Counted from the first letter of the stretch, positions 10,391 through 19,462 are shown. The stretch: DNA of 64,000 nucleotides from a bacterium OL-1 (GCA_000752675.2 LM994624.1:132958-196957); one strand, 5' to 3'. The notes: generated from the sequence alone by a model not told the origin. A program made the numbers and translations.

Positions 10391-11228
10391 CAAGCTCTCC
10401 CTCGCCCGCAGGGTCGTTCACGGGACCGGCGGCCTCGCCCGGCGCAAGTCGATGCGCTATGGCGTCGCAGATAAGGGCGCCCACCACGGTCTTTGCGTCC
10501 TCAATCCTGCCGTCGAGAACCGCGTCGACCAGCTCGGAAAGGTCGACAAGGTCCACATTGATGAACTCGTCGGCATCAGGGCTCGACTGGTGGTAGCTCA
10601 GGTCCGTCGCCATGTAGAGGTGAATGAGCTCGTCGCAGAAGCCATCGGACGTAGCAATGGTGGTGAGATAAGCCATCTTCTCGGCCTGCATGCCGGTCTC
10701 TTCGGCAAGCTCGCGGTGGGCAGCGTCGAGCGGGTCCTCGCCGGGGTCCAGCTTGCCGGCAGGAATCTCTACCGTCACGCGGTCGAGCGCCGTGCGGAAC
10801 TGGCGCACCAGGCAAATACGGCCCTCGTCCGTAAGCGCGACAACCGCAACGGCACCGGGATGACGCACGACGTCGCGCACGGCGGTACGGCCATCCGGCA
10901 GCTTCACACGCAGGCGGTTGACGTTGAAGATGCGGCCGGTCCAGGCCACGTCCTCGGAGACGGGATGCTCTTCCAGGCTGGCATCGCGGGGATCGTTCTC
11001 GCCCAGTACCAAATCGCGGGCCTGGGGGACACCCGAGACGTGGTCCTGGCTCGAGCGGTCTCCGTCAAAGGTAAGGTCATCGGCCGCCGAGCGCATGTCC
11101 GCAGTCGCCGAGCGGAGGTCGTCCATCGTGGGAACCGCCTCAACGTACTGCGGACGAATCTGCGAATCGTCTGTGGGCGACCCCTCGTAGGAGTACTCCT
11201 CGTCCATCTCGTCGTCCGTGTCCTGCAC
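10383..11228 (-). CDS. Nudix hydrolase, ADP-ribose pyrophosphatase type
   Basis: About 281 residues. The C-terminal 190 form a Nudix domain with a complete Nudix box, GKLDPGEDPLDAAHRELAEETGM, whose REx2EE core binds the metal. The context IFNVNRLRVKLPDG...VRHPGAVAVVAL and SDGFCDELIHLYMATDL is typical of ADP-ribose pyrophosphatases (NudF/YqkG type) that break ADP-ribose into AMP and ribose phosphate. An acidic N-terminal extension of about 80 residues is unusual for the family. The start is uncertain: GTG at 11228 has GGAGCGG upstream; ATG at 11207 is the alternative. It lies 60 bases after purD. Confidence 0.85.
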   Translation of the reverse strand: MQDTDDEMDEEYSYEGSPTDDSQIRPQYVEAVPTMDDLRSATADMRSAADDLTFDGDRSSQDHVSGVPQARDLVLGENDPRDASLEEHPVSEDVAWTGRIFNVNRLRVKLPDGRTAVRDVVRHPGAVAVVALTDEGRICLVRQFRTALDRVTVEIPAGKLDPGEDPLDAAHRELAEETGMQAEKMAYLTTIATSDGFCDELIHLYMATDLSYHQSSPDADEFINVDLVDLSELVDAVLDGRIEDAKTVVGALICDAIAHRLAPGEAAGPVNDPAGEGELDG

Positions 11229-11289
11229 CCGTGCCACCGCTCCATGCCTCCAAATACGTCGTCTGCCGCGTTGCGTGAGCGCGCCCGCG

Positions 11290-12585
11290 CTACCCGTTGT
11301 TGCGGGGAAGAACCGCCTTGGCACCAATGTCGTGGCGCATGGTCTTACCCTCGAAGTCGATAAGGTCGCACGCGGCGTACGCCTGGCGGCGGGCCTCCTC
11401 GAAGGTGGGCGCCACGGCCGTCACGTCAAGCACGCGGCCACCGGCGGTGACCAGCTGTCCGTTGGCGTCGATGGCGGTGCCGGCGTGATAGACGGTGACG
11501 CCATCCAGCGCCTCCGCTCGCTCGATACCCAAGATGGCCTTGCCCTTCTCGTAACTTCCAGGGTAACCCGCGCTGGTGAGAACCACCGAGACGGCCCAAT
11601 CGTCATCCCAAGAGATCATGCCCGGCGAGAGGGTCCCCTTGTCGCAGGCGAGAAAGACGTCGACAAGGTCCGCCTGCATGCGCGGCAGGACCACCTGGGT
11701 CTCGGGGTCGCCAAAGCGTGCGTTGAACTCGAGGACCTTGGGGCCATCCTTGGTGAGCATGAAGCCACCGTAGAGGCACCCGGAGTACGTGATGCCCTCG
11801 GCACGGAGCTCGTCGACCACGCGCTGCTCGATGGCAACCATGGCGGCGTGCTCCTCGGGCGTGACCATGGGGACGGGCGAGTAGACGCCCATGCCGCCGG
11901 TGTTGGGACCCTTGTCGCCGTCGAGGGCACGCTTGTGGTCCTGTGCCGTAGCCAGAGGCACGAGCGTGGTGCCGTCGGTAAGTGCGAGAAGCGAGCACTC
12001 GGGGCCGTCAAGGGTCTCCTCAACAATCACCGTTGCACCGGCGTCGCCAAAGCGACCCGAGAAGCACTCGCGCACACCGGCAAGCGCCTCATCGACGTCC
12101 TTGGCAACAATGACCCCCTTGCCAGCGGCCAGGCCGTCGGCCTTCACCACGCAGGGACCGTCAAGCCTGCGGACGTACTCCTCGCAGGGCTCCTGCTCGG
12201 TAAAGGAGCGCCAGGCAGCAGTGGGCACGCCGGCGCGAGCCATGACCTGCTTTGCGAACTTCTTGGAGCCCTCCATGCGCGCTGCGGAGGCATCTGGCCC
12301 AAAGCATGCGATACCGGCGGAGCGCACGGCATCTGCAACGCCCTCGACAAGCGGCGCCTCCGGGCCAATGACCACGAGGCCGATGCCATTCTCGCGAGCG
12401 AAGTTGGCCACGGCCACGGGCGAGTCCTGGTCGATTGCAGCAACCTCGGCCATGGTGTCCATGCCGCCGTTGCCAGGTGCCACCCAGAGCTTGCCCGCAC
12501 GCGGAGACTCGGCAAGCTTTACGAGAAGCGCATGCTCGCGCCCGCCCGCACCCAGGAGAAGAATATCGACCTTAGACTCGCCCAC
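11290..12585 (-). CDS. purD: Phosphoribosylamine--glycine ligase
   Basis: 431-residue ATP-grasp enzyme that joins phosphoribosylamine and glycine to give GAR, the second step of purine synthesis. It opens with LLLGAGGREHAL; later motifs are VVIGPEAPLVEG, the ATP-grasp loop VVKADGLAAGKGVIVA, PNTGGMGVYSPVP, YGGFMLT and EFNARFGDPETQ. GTG at 12585 is chosen because GGGAGG sits just upstream and the homologous region begins there; longer frames run into the purA intergenic space. It is separated from purA by 66 bases that contain a GC-rich dyad without a T-run. Confidence 0.95.
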   Translation of the reverse strand: MGESKVDILLLGAGGREHALLVKLAESPRAGKLWVAPGNGGMDTMAEVAAIDQDSPVAVANFARENGIGLVVIGPEAPLVEGVADAVRSAGIACFGPDASAARMEGSKKFAKQVMARAGVPTAAWRSFTEQEPCEEYVRRLDGPCVVKADGLAAGKGVIVAKDVDEALAGVRECFSGRFGDAGATVIVEETLDGPECSLLALTDGTTLVPLATAQDHKRALDGDKGPNTGGMGVYSPVPMVTPEEHAAMVAIEQRVVDELRAEGITYSGCLYGGFMLTKDGPKVLEFNARFGDPETQVVLPRMQADLVDVFLACDKGTLSPGMISWDDDWAVSVVLTSAGYPGSYEKGKAILGIERAEALDGVTVYHAGTAIDANGQLVTAGGRVLDVTAVAPTFEEARRQAYAACDLIDFEGKTMRHDIGAKAVLPRNNG

Positions 12586-12651
12586 GTGTCCTCCCTCGTT
12601 TCTCGCAATGGCATGACGCGCCCGGGCAGCCCAGGCGCGTCGGCGCATCAG

Positions 12652-13932
12652 TTAGTCCCAGTAGCGGTTGATGGTCTGCTCGCGATCCGGCCCCACCGTG
12701 ATGATGGAGACGCGCACGCCAGCCAGCTGCTCGAGGAAGTCGATGTAGTCCTTGGCCTCGCGCGGGAGCTGGTAGAAGTTGCGTACGCCAGAGATGTCGC
12801 ACTTCCAGCCAGGCAGGGTCTCGTAGACGGGCTTTGCGTGGTAGAAGACGGACTGGTGCTCGGGGACGGTGGTGTAGCGCTTGCCATCGCACTCGTAGGC
12901 AACGCAGACCTTGATCTCGTCCAGGCAGCCAAGGACGTCAAGCTTGGTGATGGCCAGGTCCGTGAGGCCGTTCACGCGGGCGGCATAGTTCACGACCACG
13001 GCGTCATACCAGCCGCAGCGACGCTTGCGACCCGTGGTCACGCCATACTCGTGGCCAACCTCGCCCAGCTTGTCGCCCACCTCGTCGAAGAGCTCCGTGG
13101 GGAAGGGGCCCGAGCCAACGCGCGTGAGGTAGGCCTTGGCAACGCCCAGCACGCGGTCGATACGGGTGGGGCCAACGCCCGAGCCCGTCACGGCGCCGCC
13201 GGCGGTGCAGTTGGAGGAGGTCACAAAGGGGTAGGTACCATGGTCGATGTCGAGCATGGTGGCCTGAGCGCCCTCGAAGAGGATGTTCTTGCCGGCCTCG
13301 AGCTGCTCGTTCAGGAACAGCGAGCTCTCCACGATGTACGGGCGAATGCGCTCGGCGTAGGGCAGGTAGGTCTCGCAGATCTGGTCCACGGTGTAGGTGG
13401 GCAGCTCGTAGACCTTCTCGAGAATGGGGTTGGTGTAGGCAAGCGCGGCCTCGAGCTTCTCGCGGAAGATCTTCTCGTCCAGCATGTCCTGGATGCGCAG
13501 GCCGGTGCGGTTCATCTTGTCCATGTAGCAGGGGCCAACGCCACGCTTGGTGGTGCCAATGAGGTTCTTGCCGAGCTTTTTCTCGTGTGCTCCGTCAAGG
13601 TCCTTGTGGTACGGCATCACGATGTGGGCGTTACCGGAGATCTTGAGGTCCTTGCAGGAGATGCCCTGGGCCTCGAGCATGTCGACCTCGCCGAGAAGCA
13701 CCTCGGGGTCGACGATGCAGCCGTTGCCAATCACGGGATAGACGCCCTGGTACATGACGCCCGAGGGAACCTGGTGGAGGGCAAGCTTGTGGCCGCCGGC
13801 AATGACGGTGTGGCCTGCGTTGGCTCCGCCGGCGTAGCGGCAGACGACGTCGAACTCGCCCGAGATGAGGTCTGTCACCTTACCCTTGCCCTCGTCGCCC
13901 CACTGCGTACCCACGAGAACTGATGCAGGCAT
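12652..13932 (-). CDS. purA: Adenylosuccinate synthetase
   Basis: 426-residue GTP-dependent enzyme that adds aspartate to IMP on the way to AMP. The start MPASVLVGTQWGDEGKGKVTD holds the P-loop-like GTP site. Further motifs are GGANAGHTV, KRGVGPCYMDK, LFEGAQATMLDIDHGTYPFVTSSN (in parts), TGRKRRCGWYD and the C-terminal GPDREQTI. Length is normal. It is encoded apart from the main pur operon and just upstream of purD in the same direction. A TATACT hexamer about 70 bases before the start could be its -10. Confidence 0.97.
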   Translation of the reverse strand: MPASVLVGTQWGDEGKGKVTDLISGEFDVVCRYAGGANAGHTVIAGGHKLALHQVPSGVMYQGVYPVIGNGCIVDPEVLLGEVDMLEAQGISCKDLKISGNAHIVMPYHKDLDGAHEKKLGKNLIGTTKRGVGPCYMDKMNRTGLRIQDMLDEKIFREKLEAALAYTNPILEKVYELPTYTVDQICETYLPYAERIRPYIVESSLFLNEQLEAGKNILFEGAQATMLDIDHGTYPFVTSSNCTAGGAVTGSGVGPTRIDRVLGVAKAYLTRVGSGPFPTELFDEVGDKLGEVGHEYGVTTGRKRRCGWYDAVVVNYAARVNGLTDLAITKLDVLGCLDEIKVCVAYECDGKRYTTVPEHQSVFYHAKPVYETLPGWKCDISGVRNFYQLPREAKDYIDFLEQLAGVRVSIITVGPDREQTINRYWD

Positions 13933-14142
13933 TGCTCCCCCTCAAAAAAGAGTGTGATAGAACGGGCAACCGGCGCTTGGCACACGGTGCCCCTAACCAA
14001 GCCAGTATACGGCATGGCCAGCGATTATCGGGAGCCGCGCTACCGGGTCAGAAACATCCCACAGGCGAAACAAGCATTGCTCGGAAAAGCCGGGCGCTCG
14101 CGCGGCTGGCGGCGCGCATGGCGAGAGGAGCGCGGGGGCACG

Positions 14143-15534
14143 CTAGTCGTCGTAGTGCGTCGTGACCTCGAGGAACTTTGTCTTGTTGCCCACAAAGGTG
14201 AGGGGCACGTCACCAAGGGCGCCGGAGCGGTTCTTCGCGATGATGAAGTTTGTGACGCCCATGTCCGGGCGGTCGTCGCGGGCGGCCTCCTCCTCGTCCA
14301 TGGAGCGGTCGAGAAGGATGACGATGTCGGCGTCCTGCTCGATGGCGCCGGACTCGCGCAGGTCCGAGAGCTCGGGGCGCTTGCCAGTGCGCTCGGTCAC
14401 GCGACGAGAGAGCTGCGACAGCGCGATGACGGGGCACTCGAGGTCCTTGGCCATGATCTTGATGCCTCGCGACATCTCCGAGACCTCGGTGGCACGGCTG
14501 TCCGCACGGCGCATACCGGCTGGCGGAGAGAGGAGCTGCAGGTAGTCCACAACGACAAGGCCCAGCTTCTTGCCATGGAGCATGCGGCGAGCCTTGGCAC
14601 GAATCTCGGTGACCGTGGTGCCGGGCGTATCGTCGATCATGATGTCCAGGCCCGAGAGCTCGTCTGTACCGCGGATGAGCTCGGGCCACTGGTCGTTCTG
14701 GATGTGGGCGGAGCGAATCTCCTGCAGACCAACACCAGACTGGGCCGAGAGCAGGCGCTGCGCAATCTCGATCTTGCTCATCTCGAGCGAGAAGAACGCA
14801 ACCGAGGCGCCGTTGAACGCGGCATTCACGGCCAGGTTGAGCGCGAAGGAGGTCTTGCCCACGCCAGGTCGCGCGCCGATGACGATCATCTGGCCAGGGC
14901 GCAGCCCCAAGAGCTTTGAATCGATGGTAGGAAAGCCCGTCTTGACGCCCAGCTCGGCGGTCTGGTTCTCGCACATGTCCGAGAGCTGGTCGAAAAGGTC
15001 GCTCATGATGGAGCCAATGGGCTGGTAGCTCGAGCGCACGTCCCTGTTGGTGACGTCGAGCAACATCTTCTCGGCCTTGTCCACGACCTCCTTGGTGTCC
15101 TCGGGGGCGTCGTAGGCAAGGGCGGTGATCTGCGCGGCGGCAGAAATCATGCGGCGCAGCGTGGAGTCGCGGCGCAGCATCTCCACGTGGCGTCGCCAGC
15201 CCACAAGCGCCAGCGAGTTGTTGCCAAGGTCCAGTAGGTATGGCCTGCCACCCACGCGCTCCAGTTCGCCCTGGCTTTTGAGGAAGTCCGCAAGCGAGAT
15301 GGTATCGACCGCCATGTTGCGGTCGAACATCTCGCGCATGGCGAGGTAGATCTTGCGATTGGAGGGAATGTAGAAGTCGTCCGGCTCCAGCTCGATGAGG
15401 CACTCCTGCAGCACGTCCTGCGAGATCATCATGGCCGAGAGGACCGAGGACTCCGCCTCGGGGTCCTGCGGCATCGCAACGTCCGACGTCGCAGTCATCT
15501 GGGTTGGATTGATGTCGTAGCCGTCCTGTGCCAC
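14143..15534 (-). CDS. dnaB: Replicative DNA helicase
   Basis: 463-residue hexameric fork helicase. The N-terminal domain (PQDPEAESSVLSAMM, then the primase-interaction helices) is followed by a RecA-like motor with Walker A GARPGVGKTSFALNLA, Walker B LGLVVVDYLQLL, and the arginine-finger region SQLSRRVTERTGKRPELSDLRESG. GTG start. No intein is present. The region upstream holds a cluster of TTTTCAACA-like sites that also occur near dnaA, which may link its expression to DnaA. Confidence 0.97.
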   Translation of the reverse strand: MAQDGYDINPTQMTATSDVAMPQDPEAESSVLSAMMISQDVLQECLIELEPDDFYIPSNRKIYLAMREMFDRNMAVDTISLADFLKSQGELERVGGRPYLLDLGNNSLALVGWRRHVEMLRRDSTLRRMISAAAQITALAYDAPEDTKEVVDKAEKMLLDVTNRDVRSSYQPIGSIMSDLFDQLSDMCENQTAELGVKTGFPTIDSKLLGLRPGQMIVIGARPGVGKTSFALNLAVNAAFNGASVAFFSLEMSKIEIAQRLLSAQSGVGLQEIRSAHIQNDQWPELIRGTDELSGLDIMIDDTPGTTVTEIRAKARRMLHGKKLGLVVVDYLQLLSPPAGMRRADSRATEVSEMSRGIKIMAKDLECPVIALSQLSRRVTERTGKRPELSDLRESGAIEQDADIVILLDRSMDEEEAARDDRPDMGVTNFIIAKNRSGALGDVPLTFVGNKTKFLEVTTHYDD

Positions 15535-15892
15535 GAGACGTGCTCCCTCCTGCTTTCGTGCCGCAGTCTGTTCTCTGGATGCTACCGCAACACGCGGTTG
15601 CGGACGGCGATAAGCCGCCCGCCCATCGCAAGCCCTCTACCTGCGGCAAGGGAGAGGTCAGCAGAGTCTTCTACACGCGATGTTGAAAACCTCTCTCGCT
15701 GAGCGGGCGTTTTGAGACTTTTCAACGTTTTCGACAATTTGGCGAACGGTGCGGCGGTAACCGAGAAACCCACTTTGCAGAATCGCCTTAAATATTCATT
15801 ACGTGCGAGATGAACCAGCGGGTTTGGCCTAATTATCCGGAACTTGCGCGTTTCCCCAGGTAATTGGGCCCATAAAATGCATTTTTCGAGCG
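15535..15892. promoter_or_regulatory. dnaB upstream region with DnaA-box-like cluster
   Basis: Non-coding. Three sites of one 9-mer family lie within 56 bases: TGTTGAAAA at 15681-15689 (exact, reverse orientation), TTTTCAACG at 15719-15727 and TTTTCGACA at 15728-15736 (one difference each). A fourth, TGTTGAAAT, is at 15987-15995. The exact form also occurs at the dnaA promoter and in the rpmH side of the origin. Binding by DnaA is inferred from that sharing. Confidence 0.45.
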
Positions 15893-15927
15893 TTTGCCCC
15901 GCATGCCACACGTGCATGCGGGGCAAA
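15893..15927 (-). terminator. Strong hairpin after the rplI operon
   Basis: tttgccccgcatg and catgcggggcaaa form a perfect 13-bp stem around a 9-nt loop, about 105 bases beyond the rplI stop. There is no long T-run directly after it on the minus strand (CGCTCGAAAAA), so it may be a terminator or another structural element. Confidence 0.5.
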
Positions 15928-16033
15928 TTTGTGGTAGAGCGCTTGCCAACCGAGTCTGGTAACACCCGCCCCTGACCTGCGGGAATTGTTGAAATCCCCA
16001 GTTGGAGGCAGGTTTGGTCGAAAACTCCGAGGG

Positions 16034-16573
16034 TTACTCGGCGGCCTCGGTGGTCTCAGCGGCCTCGTCCGCAGCCTCAGTGGCCTCGGGCTCGGCAGCC
16101 TCCTCCGCCGCAGGCTCCTCGGCAACGGGCTCGTCGCCCACGAGGACGACGACCTTCGCATTGATGTCGCGGTAGAGGTTGATCTCGACGGCGTGGCGAC
16201 CGGCGGTCTTGATGGTGGCGCCACGAACGATGCGCTTGCGGTCGACGTCGACGCCGAGCTGGGCCTTGATGGCCTCGACGATCTGCTGCGAGGTGACGGA
16301 GCCAAAGAGCTGGCCCTCCTCGCCGATCTTCGCGTCGACCTTCACGAGCTTCTCGTCGAGGACAGCCTTGGTGGCCTCGGCGTTGGAGATGCGCTCGGCC
16401 TCGCGCTTGGCGATGCTGTCGCGGCGCTGCTCGAGCTGCTTGAGGTTGCACGGGGTGGCAGGCTGGGCGATCTTGTTGCGGAAGAGGTAGTTCTCCGCAT
16501 AGCCCTGGGCCACGTCGACGACGTCGCCCTCTCCGCCCTTGCCCCGGAGCTCACCCAGGAGGATGACTTTCAT
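16034..16573 (-). CDS. rplI: 50S ribosomal protein L9 with acidic tail
   Basis: 179 residues. The N-terminal domain MKVILLGELRGKGGEGDVVDVAQGYAENYL (in parts) is the L9 signature that binds 23S rRNA; a long connecting helix and the C-terminal domain (DAKIGEEGQLFGSVTSQQI) follow. The last 30 or so residues are an Ala/Glu-rich acidic extension (AEEPAAEEAAEPEATEA) not present in typical 150-residue L9. It is the last gene of the rpsF-ssb-rpsR-DUF2232-rplI run. Confidence 0.95.
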   Translation of the reverse strand: MKVILLGELRGKGGEGDVVDVAQGYAENYLFRNKIAQPATPCNLKQLEQRRDSIAKREAERISNAEATKAVLDEKLVKVDAKIGEEGQLFGSVTSQQIVEAIKAQLGVDVDRKRIVRGATIKTAGRHAVEINLYRDINAKVVVLVGDEPVAEEPAAEEAAEPEATEAADEAAETTEAAE

Positions 16574-16596
16574 GGGACACTCCTTCGTTCAGTCGG

Positions 16597-17676
16597 CTAT
16601 GCCGACTTCTGATCTTGATCCGCGTTGCTCTGGATGGTGGTCTTCACGCCCCTGGGAAGGTGGCGGAAGTTCTTCCACACGTCGACGAGCCCCACGATGG
16701 TCATGACGTAAAACTGGTCTTCGAGAACGAGCCCGGCAACGATGGTGCACGCGCCTGCGAACGCCCCCACATGCCTGGTCCTGATGAGCCAGGCGATGAT
16801 GGCAAAGCCCTGGACCGCAAAGGCAATCCTGAGCGCCACGAGGAGGTTGGCCGTGATCATATTCACGATGTTGGTGTACGCCTGCGGGACCAAGCTCACC
16901 GCCGTGAGGCCGAGAATGTCGGCCACAAGGACGCCAACGAGCCACACGGGCACGTCGTAGTCCACAAGCGAGGGCATGGAGACGCAAAGCCCTTCTCGCC
17001 TCACAGACGCGCGAGCGCCGAGAAGCGAGCAGAGGTACTCGGCCAAGGCCACGACGAGGTACGCGCTGGGCCAGTAGAGCTGGAGCACCGAGCGGAGCGA
17101 CTCGATCTGGGCAACGGCCGAGACGGACGCAACGCCAATGCTCTTGGCATACTCGTTCACAAGCTGCGTGATCATGTCGGCAATGGAGGAGTCCATCGAC
17201 TGCAGCTGGATGGCATCAACGCCGATGAGTGCGAGCGTGCCGCACCCAATGAGCGCAAACGAAACCGAGAGCGACAGTCTGCTGCGCGATGTGGCCCATG
17301 CCGTCCCGATGCCAATGACGCAGGCAACGAGAACGCTTGGCACCGTGGCGACCTGCGCCACGAGAGCTACGACCGCCGCCGGCATCAACGTGCAAGCGAG
17401 CGTCGCAAGCGCCTGCAATGGGTTGCGCGCAGCCAAGGTGATGGCCGCACCGTACCCAATGGCAAAGCACCCGAGCATGGGGATGTACCCGGCGATAACA
17501 CCGCCGAGCGCGCAGATGACGAGCCCGGCAACGAGCGACGAACCGCCGCGTGGTGCCTGTGCGCCATCCCCCGCGGGAACAATCCCGCCCTGTTCGGGCG
17601 AGGCACCCTTGGAGTTAGACGCATCCCAGAGCGCAAGCGCCCTGGTTTGCTCGTCTGTACGCTTCTCCACCGTCAT
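16597..17676 (-). CDS. DUF2232 (YybS-like) membrane protein
   Basis: 359 residues with a 45-residue hydrophilic N-terminus and about eight hydrophobic helices (LVAGLVICALGGVIAGYIPM and AYLVVALAEYLCSLLGA among them). The position between rpsR and rplI, directly upstream of dnaB, is the classical location of DUF2232/YybS proteins in Firmicutes and Coriobacteriia. Function is unknown; the fold resembles the S-component/energy-coupling membrane proteins, but that is inference. The gap to rplI is 23 bases. Confidence 0.75.
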   Translation of the reverse strand: MTVEKRTDEQTRALALWDASNSKGASPEQGGIVPAGDGAQAPRGGSSLVAGLVICALGGVIAGYIPMLGCFAIGYGAAITLAARNPLQALATLACTLMPAAVVALVAQVATVPSVLVACVIGIGTAWATSRSRLSLSVSFALIGCGTLALIGVDAIQLQSMDSSIADMITQLVNEYAKSIGVASVSAVAQIESLRSVLQLYWPSAYLVVALAEYLCSLLGARASVRREGLCVSMPSLVDYDVPVWLVGVLVADILGLTAVSLVPQAYTNIVNMITANLLVALRIAFAVQGFAIIAWLIRTRHVGAFAGACTIVAGLVLEDQFYVMTIVGLVDVWKNFRHLPRGVKTTIQSNADQDQKSA

Positions 17677-17706
17677 GACCTAGTGGTTCTTTCTCGAACC
17701 CCGCAC

Positions 17707-17985
17707 CTAGCCGCGGTTGCGGCCGCCGCGGCTGGAGACCACGGGGACGGTGTAGGGCAGGAGCGCCATAACGCGGGCGCGCTTGATGGCAACCGCGATA
17801 TCGTGCTGGTGCTGCGTGCAGGCGCCAGTGACGCGACGAGGCTTGATCTTGCCACGGTCGGTCATGAACTTGCGGAGGAGCTGCACATCCTTGTAGTCGA
17901 TGTACTCGGTCTCCTCCTTGCAGAACTGGCAGTACTTGCGACGCGGCTGGCGCTGAAACTCTTGCTTTTTCTGCTGCTGAGCCAT
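17707..17985 (-). CDS. rpsR: 30S ribosomal protein S18
   Basis: 92 residues with the S18 core [23 protein letters not shown] and [27 protein letters not shown]. The CxxC pair together with the Cys and His in ACTQHQHD could bind zinc, the so-called C+ form; this is inferred from the residues. A Gln-rich N-terminus and a basic C-terminal tail frame the core. Part of the rpsF operon, where the S6:S18 pair often regulates its own expression. Confidence 0.96.
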   Translation of the reverse strand: MAQQQKKQEFQRQPRRKYCQFCKEETEYIDYKDVQLLRKFMTDRGKIKPRRVTGACTQHQHDIAVAIKRARVMALLPYTVPVVSSRGGRNRG

Positions 17986-18032
17986 GTCTGGTTTGCCTTT
18001 CTAACGGCGGCCCTGGGGCCGCCTTGCTGTTA

Positions 18033-18560
18033 CTAGAACGGAATGTCCTCGTCGTAGACGTCTGCCGCAGGGGGCGTGGAGACAGGCGGTGCGGCAGGTG
18101 CGGGTGCGGAGTAGCCCGGCTGAGCGGGGTACTGCGCGGGTGCTGCCTGCTGAGGCGCTGCCGCGTAGGCCTGCTGCGGCGCGTTGTACTGCGGCGCGGG
18201 TGCTGCCTGCTGCGGTGCGGCGCCCTGGTTTCTGGACGAGAGGAACTCAACCTCGTCCACGACAACCTCGAGCTTGCTGCGACGCTGACCTTCCTTGGTC
18301 TCCCAGGAGCTATAGCGGAGCTTGCCCTCGATAGCGACCTTGGAGCCCTTGCTGAGGTAGCGCGAGAGCGGTTCGGCGCGAGCGCCGAACACGACGCAGT
18401 CGACGAAGTTGGGCACGTCCTCCCACTCGCCGGTCTGCTGGTTGCGACGACGGTCGTTGACCGCGACACCAAAGGAAAGAACCTGGGTGCCGCCGCCGGT
18501 GGAACGAAGCTCCGGGTCCCTGGTGAGGTTGCCCGAGATGTTCACCCTGTTAATGCTCAC
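18033..18560 (-). CDS. ssb: Single-stranded DNA-binding protein
   Basis: About 175 residues. The OB-fold domain (SINRVNISGNLTRDPELRST, WEDVPNFVDCVVFGARAE, LSKGSKVAIEGKLRYSSW) binds ssDNA. A Pro/Ala/Gln-rich linker follows, and the tail ends in DEDIPF, the conserved acidic tip that recruits partner proteins. GTG at 18560 gives the usual MSINR start; GTG at 18569 is closer to AGAGAGG and is an alternative. Between rpsF and rpsR, the standard arrangement. Confidence 0.95.
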   Translation of the reverse strand: MSINRVNISGNLTRDPELRSTGGGTQVLSFGVAVNDRRRNQQTGEWEDVPNFVDCVVFGARAEPLSRYLSKGSKVAIEGKLRYSSWETKEGQRRSKLEVVVDEVEFLSSRNQGAAPQQAAPAPQYNAPQQAYAAAPQQAAPAQYPAQPGYSAPAPAAPPVSTPPAADVYDEDIPF

Positions 18561-18607
18561 GTTGCTCACTACCTCTCTCTGCGGGCGCATGGCCCGCCTT
18601 CCGCTGA

Positions 18608-18901
18608 CTAGTCCTTGTCCGTACGGGCCACGATCATGTGGCGCTTGACGGCATCGCTGATGCGCAGGACTCGGTCGAGCTCTGCGATCTGGGAAGGATC
18701 TGCGTGGAAGTTGATGAGGGTGTAGTCACCCTCGGTGAGGTGGTCGATCTCATAGGCGAGCTTGCGCTTGCCCCAATCCTCAACGGAGTCGACGGTGCCG
18801 CCGTCAGTGGTGATAGCGACCTCGATGCGCTTCATAACGCCAGCGCGGGTCTCCTCGTTGCTCGTGGGATCGACAAAGAACAGCAGTTCATAAGCCTTCA
18901 T
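18608..18901 (-). CDS. rpsF: 30S ribosomal protein S6
   Basis: 97 residues, full-length S6 without the Glu-rich tail. MKAYELLFFVDPTSNEET, WGKRKLAYEIDHLTEGDYTLINF and LDRVLRISDAVKRHMIVART match the family. First gene of the leftward rpsF-ssb-rpsR-DUF2232-rplI operon, with a strong ribosome site (GAGGAGGTG). Confidence 0.97.
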   Translation of the reverse strand: MKAYELLFFVDPTSNEETRAGVMKRIEVAITTDGGTVDSVEDWGKRKLAYEIDHLTEGDYTLINFHADPSQIAELDRVLRISDAVKRHMIVARTDKD

Positions 18902-18925
18902 GGTGTCACCTCCTCTGGGCTGATG

Positions 18926-18956
18926 GCCCTAGGTCGTGAAGGTTTGCGCCTAGGGC
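18926..18956 (-). promoter_or_regulatory. Candidate rpsF leader hairpin
   Basis: gccctagg and cctagggc can pair in the untranslated leader 25 bases before rpsF. In many bacteria an S6:S18-binding RNA structure sits here and represses the operon. The position fits, but I cannot confirm the conserved binding nucleotides. Confidence 0.4.
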
Positions 18957-19284
18957 AGGAAGCATGCGATTTGGTATCGTATCACAGCGCCTGCAGGCAC
19001 GACCACCTATGACCTGCGAATGTGTGCCCAAATCCACAACCACGCGCCCCGCCTGCGCATCTCCAACCGCCGCGCCTCCTTCTCCGTGCCCCAAGGGTAC
19101 GGCTCGCTCCTGACACTAATTTGACGCTGGGCGAGCAGCGCGCTTGCACACAGCTGTCACGCACGCCCCTGGGGGCGGCAGACGCCGCCGCAGTGTTCCG
19201 CAGAATCTGGTAACGAGGCTCCATGCGTCCATAATTCCTCCACATACCCGTGACATCAGCCACCACTTCACCAAAGCCCGGCAA
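18957..19284. other. Intergenic region upstream of rpsF
   Basis: About 330 bases between the rpsF leader and the tRNA-Ser terminator. Presumed to hold the rpsF promoter; GATACGATACC on the minus strand near 18973 could include a -10 (TACGAT). I see no gene. Confidence 0.35.
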
Positions 19285-19315
19285 CAAAAAAGGCAGGTGC
19301 ACCATGGCACCTGCC
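19285..19315 (-). terminator. Terminator of tRNA-Ser(CGA)
   Basis: ggcaggtgc and gcacctgcc form a 9-bp stem; on the minus strand it is followed by TTTTTTG. It lies just after the CCA end of the tRNA. Confidence 0.9.
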
Positions 19316-19327
19316 CTAAGCTTCAAA

Positions 19328-19417
19328 TGGCGGAGGGGGAGGGATTCGAACCCTCGTACCCCCGAAGGGGTAAACGGTTTTCGAGACCGCCGCATTCAAC
19401 CACTCTGCCACCCCTCC
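19328..19417 (-). tRNA. tRNA-Ser (anticodon CGA)
   Basis: Acceptor stem GGAGGGG/CCCCTCC, D-arm GCAGAGTGGTTGAATGC, anticodon loop CTCGAAA (CGA, reads UCG), a long variable arm (ACCCCTTCGGGGGT) and T-loop GGTTCGAATCC. CCA is encoded. The long variable arm confirms a class II tRNA. Confidence 0.95.
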
Positions 19418-19428
19418 GTGGGGTGAAA

Positions 19429-19454
19429 AGCGGCGCCCCCAGTGGGGCGCCGCT
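19429..19454 (-). terminator. Terminator of tRNA-Ser(GGA)
   Basis: agcggcgccc and gggcgccgct form a 10-bp stem, followed on the minus strand by TTTTC. It separates the two serine tRNA genes. Confidence 0.85.
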
Positions 19455-19462
19455 GGATTTAC

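Noticed and set aside
11218-13923. A 901-codon plus-strand ORF opposite purD and purA
   Set aside because: Antisense shadow of two well-supported enzymes in a GC-rich genome; its translation has no family features and no ribosome site.
18982-19395. 137-codon minus-strand ORF upstream of rpsF
   Set aside because: It runs through the tRNA-Ser terminator and part of the tRNA gene, so it is not a protein gene.
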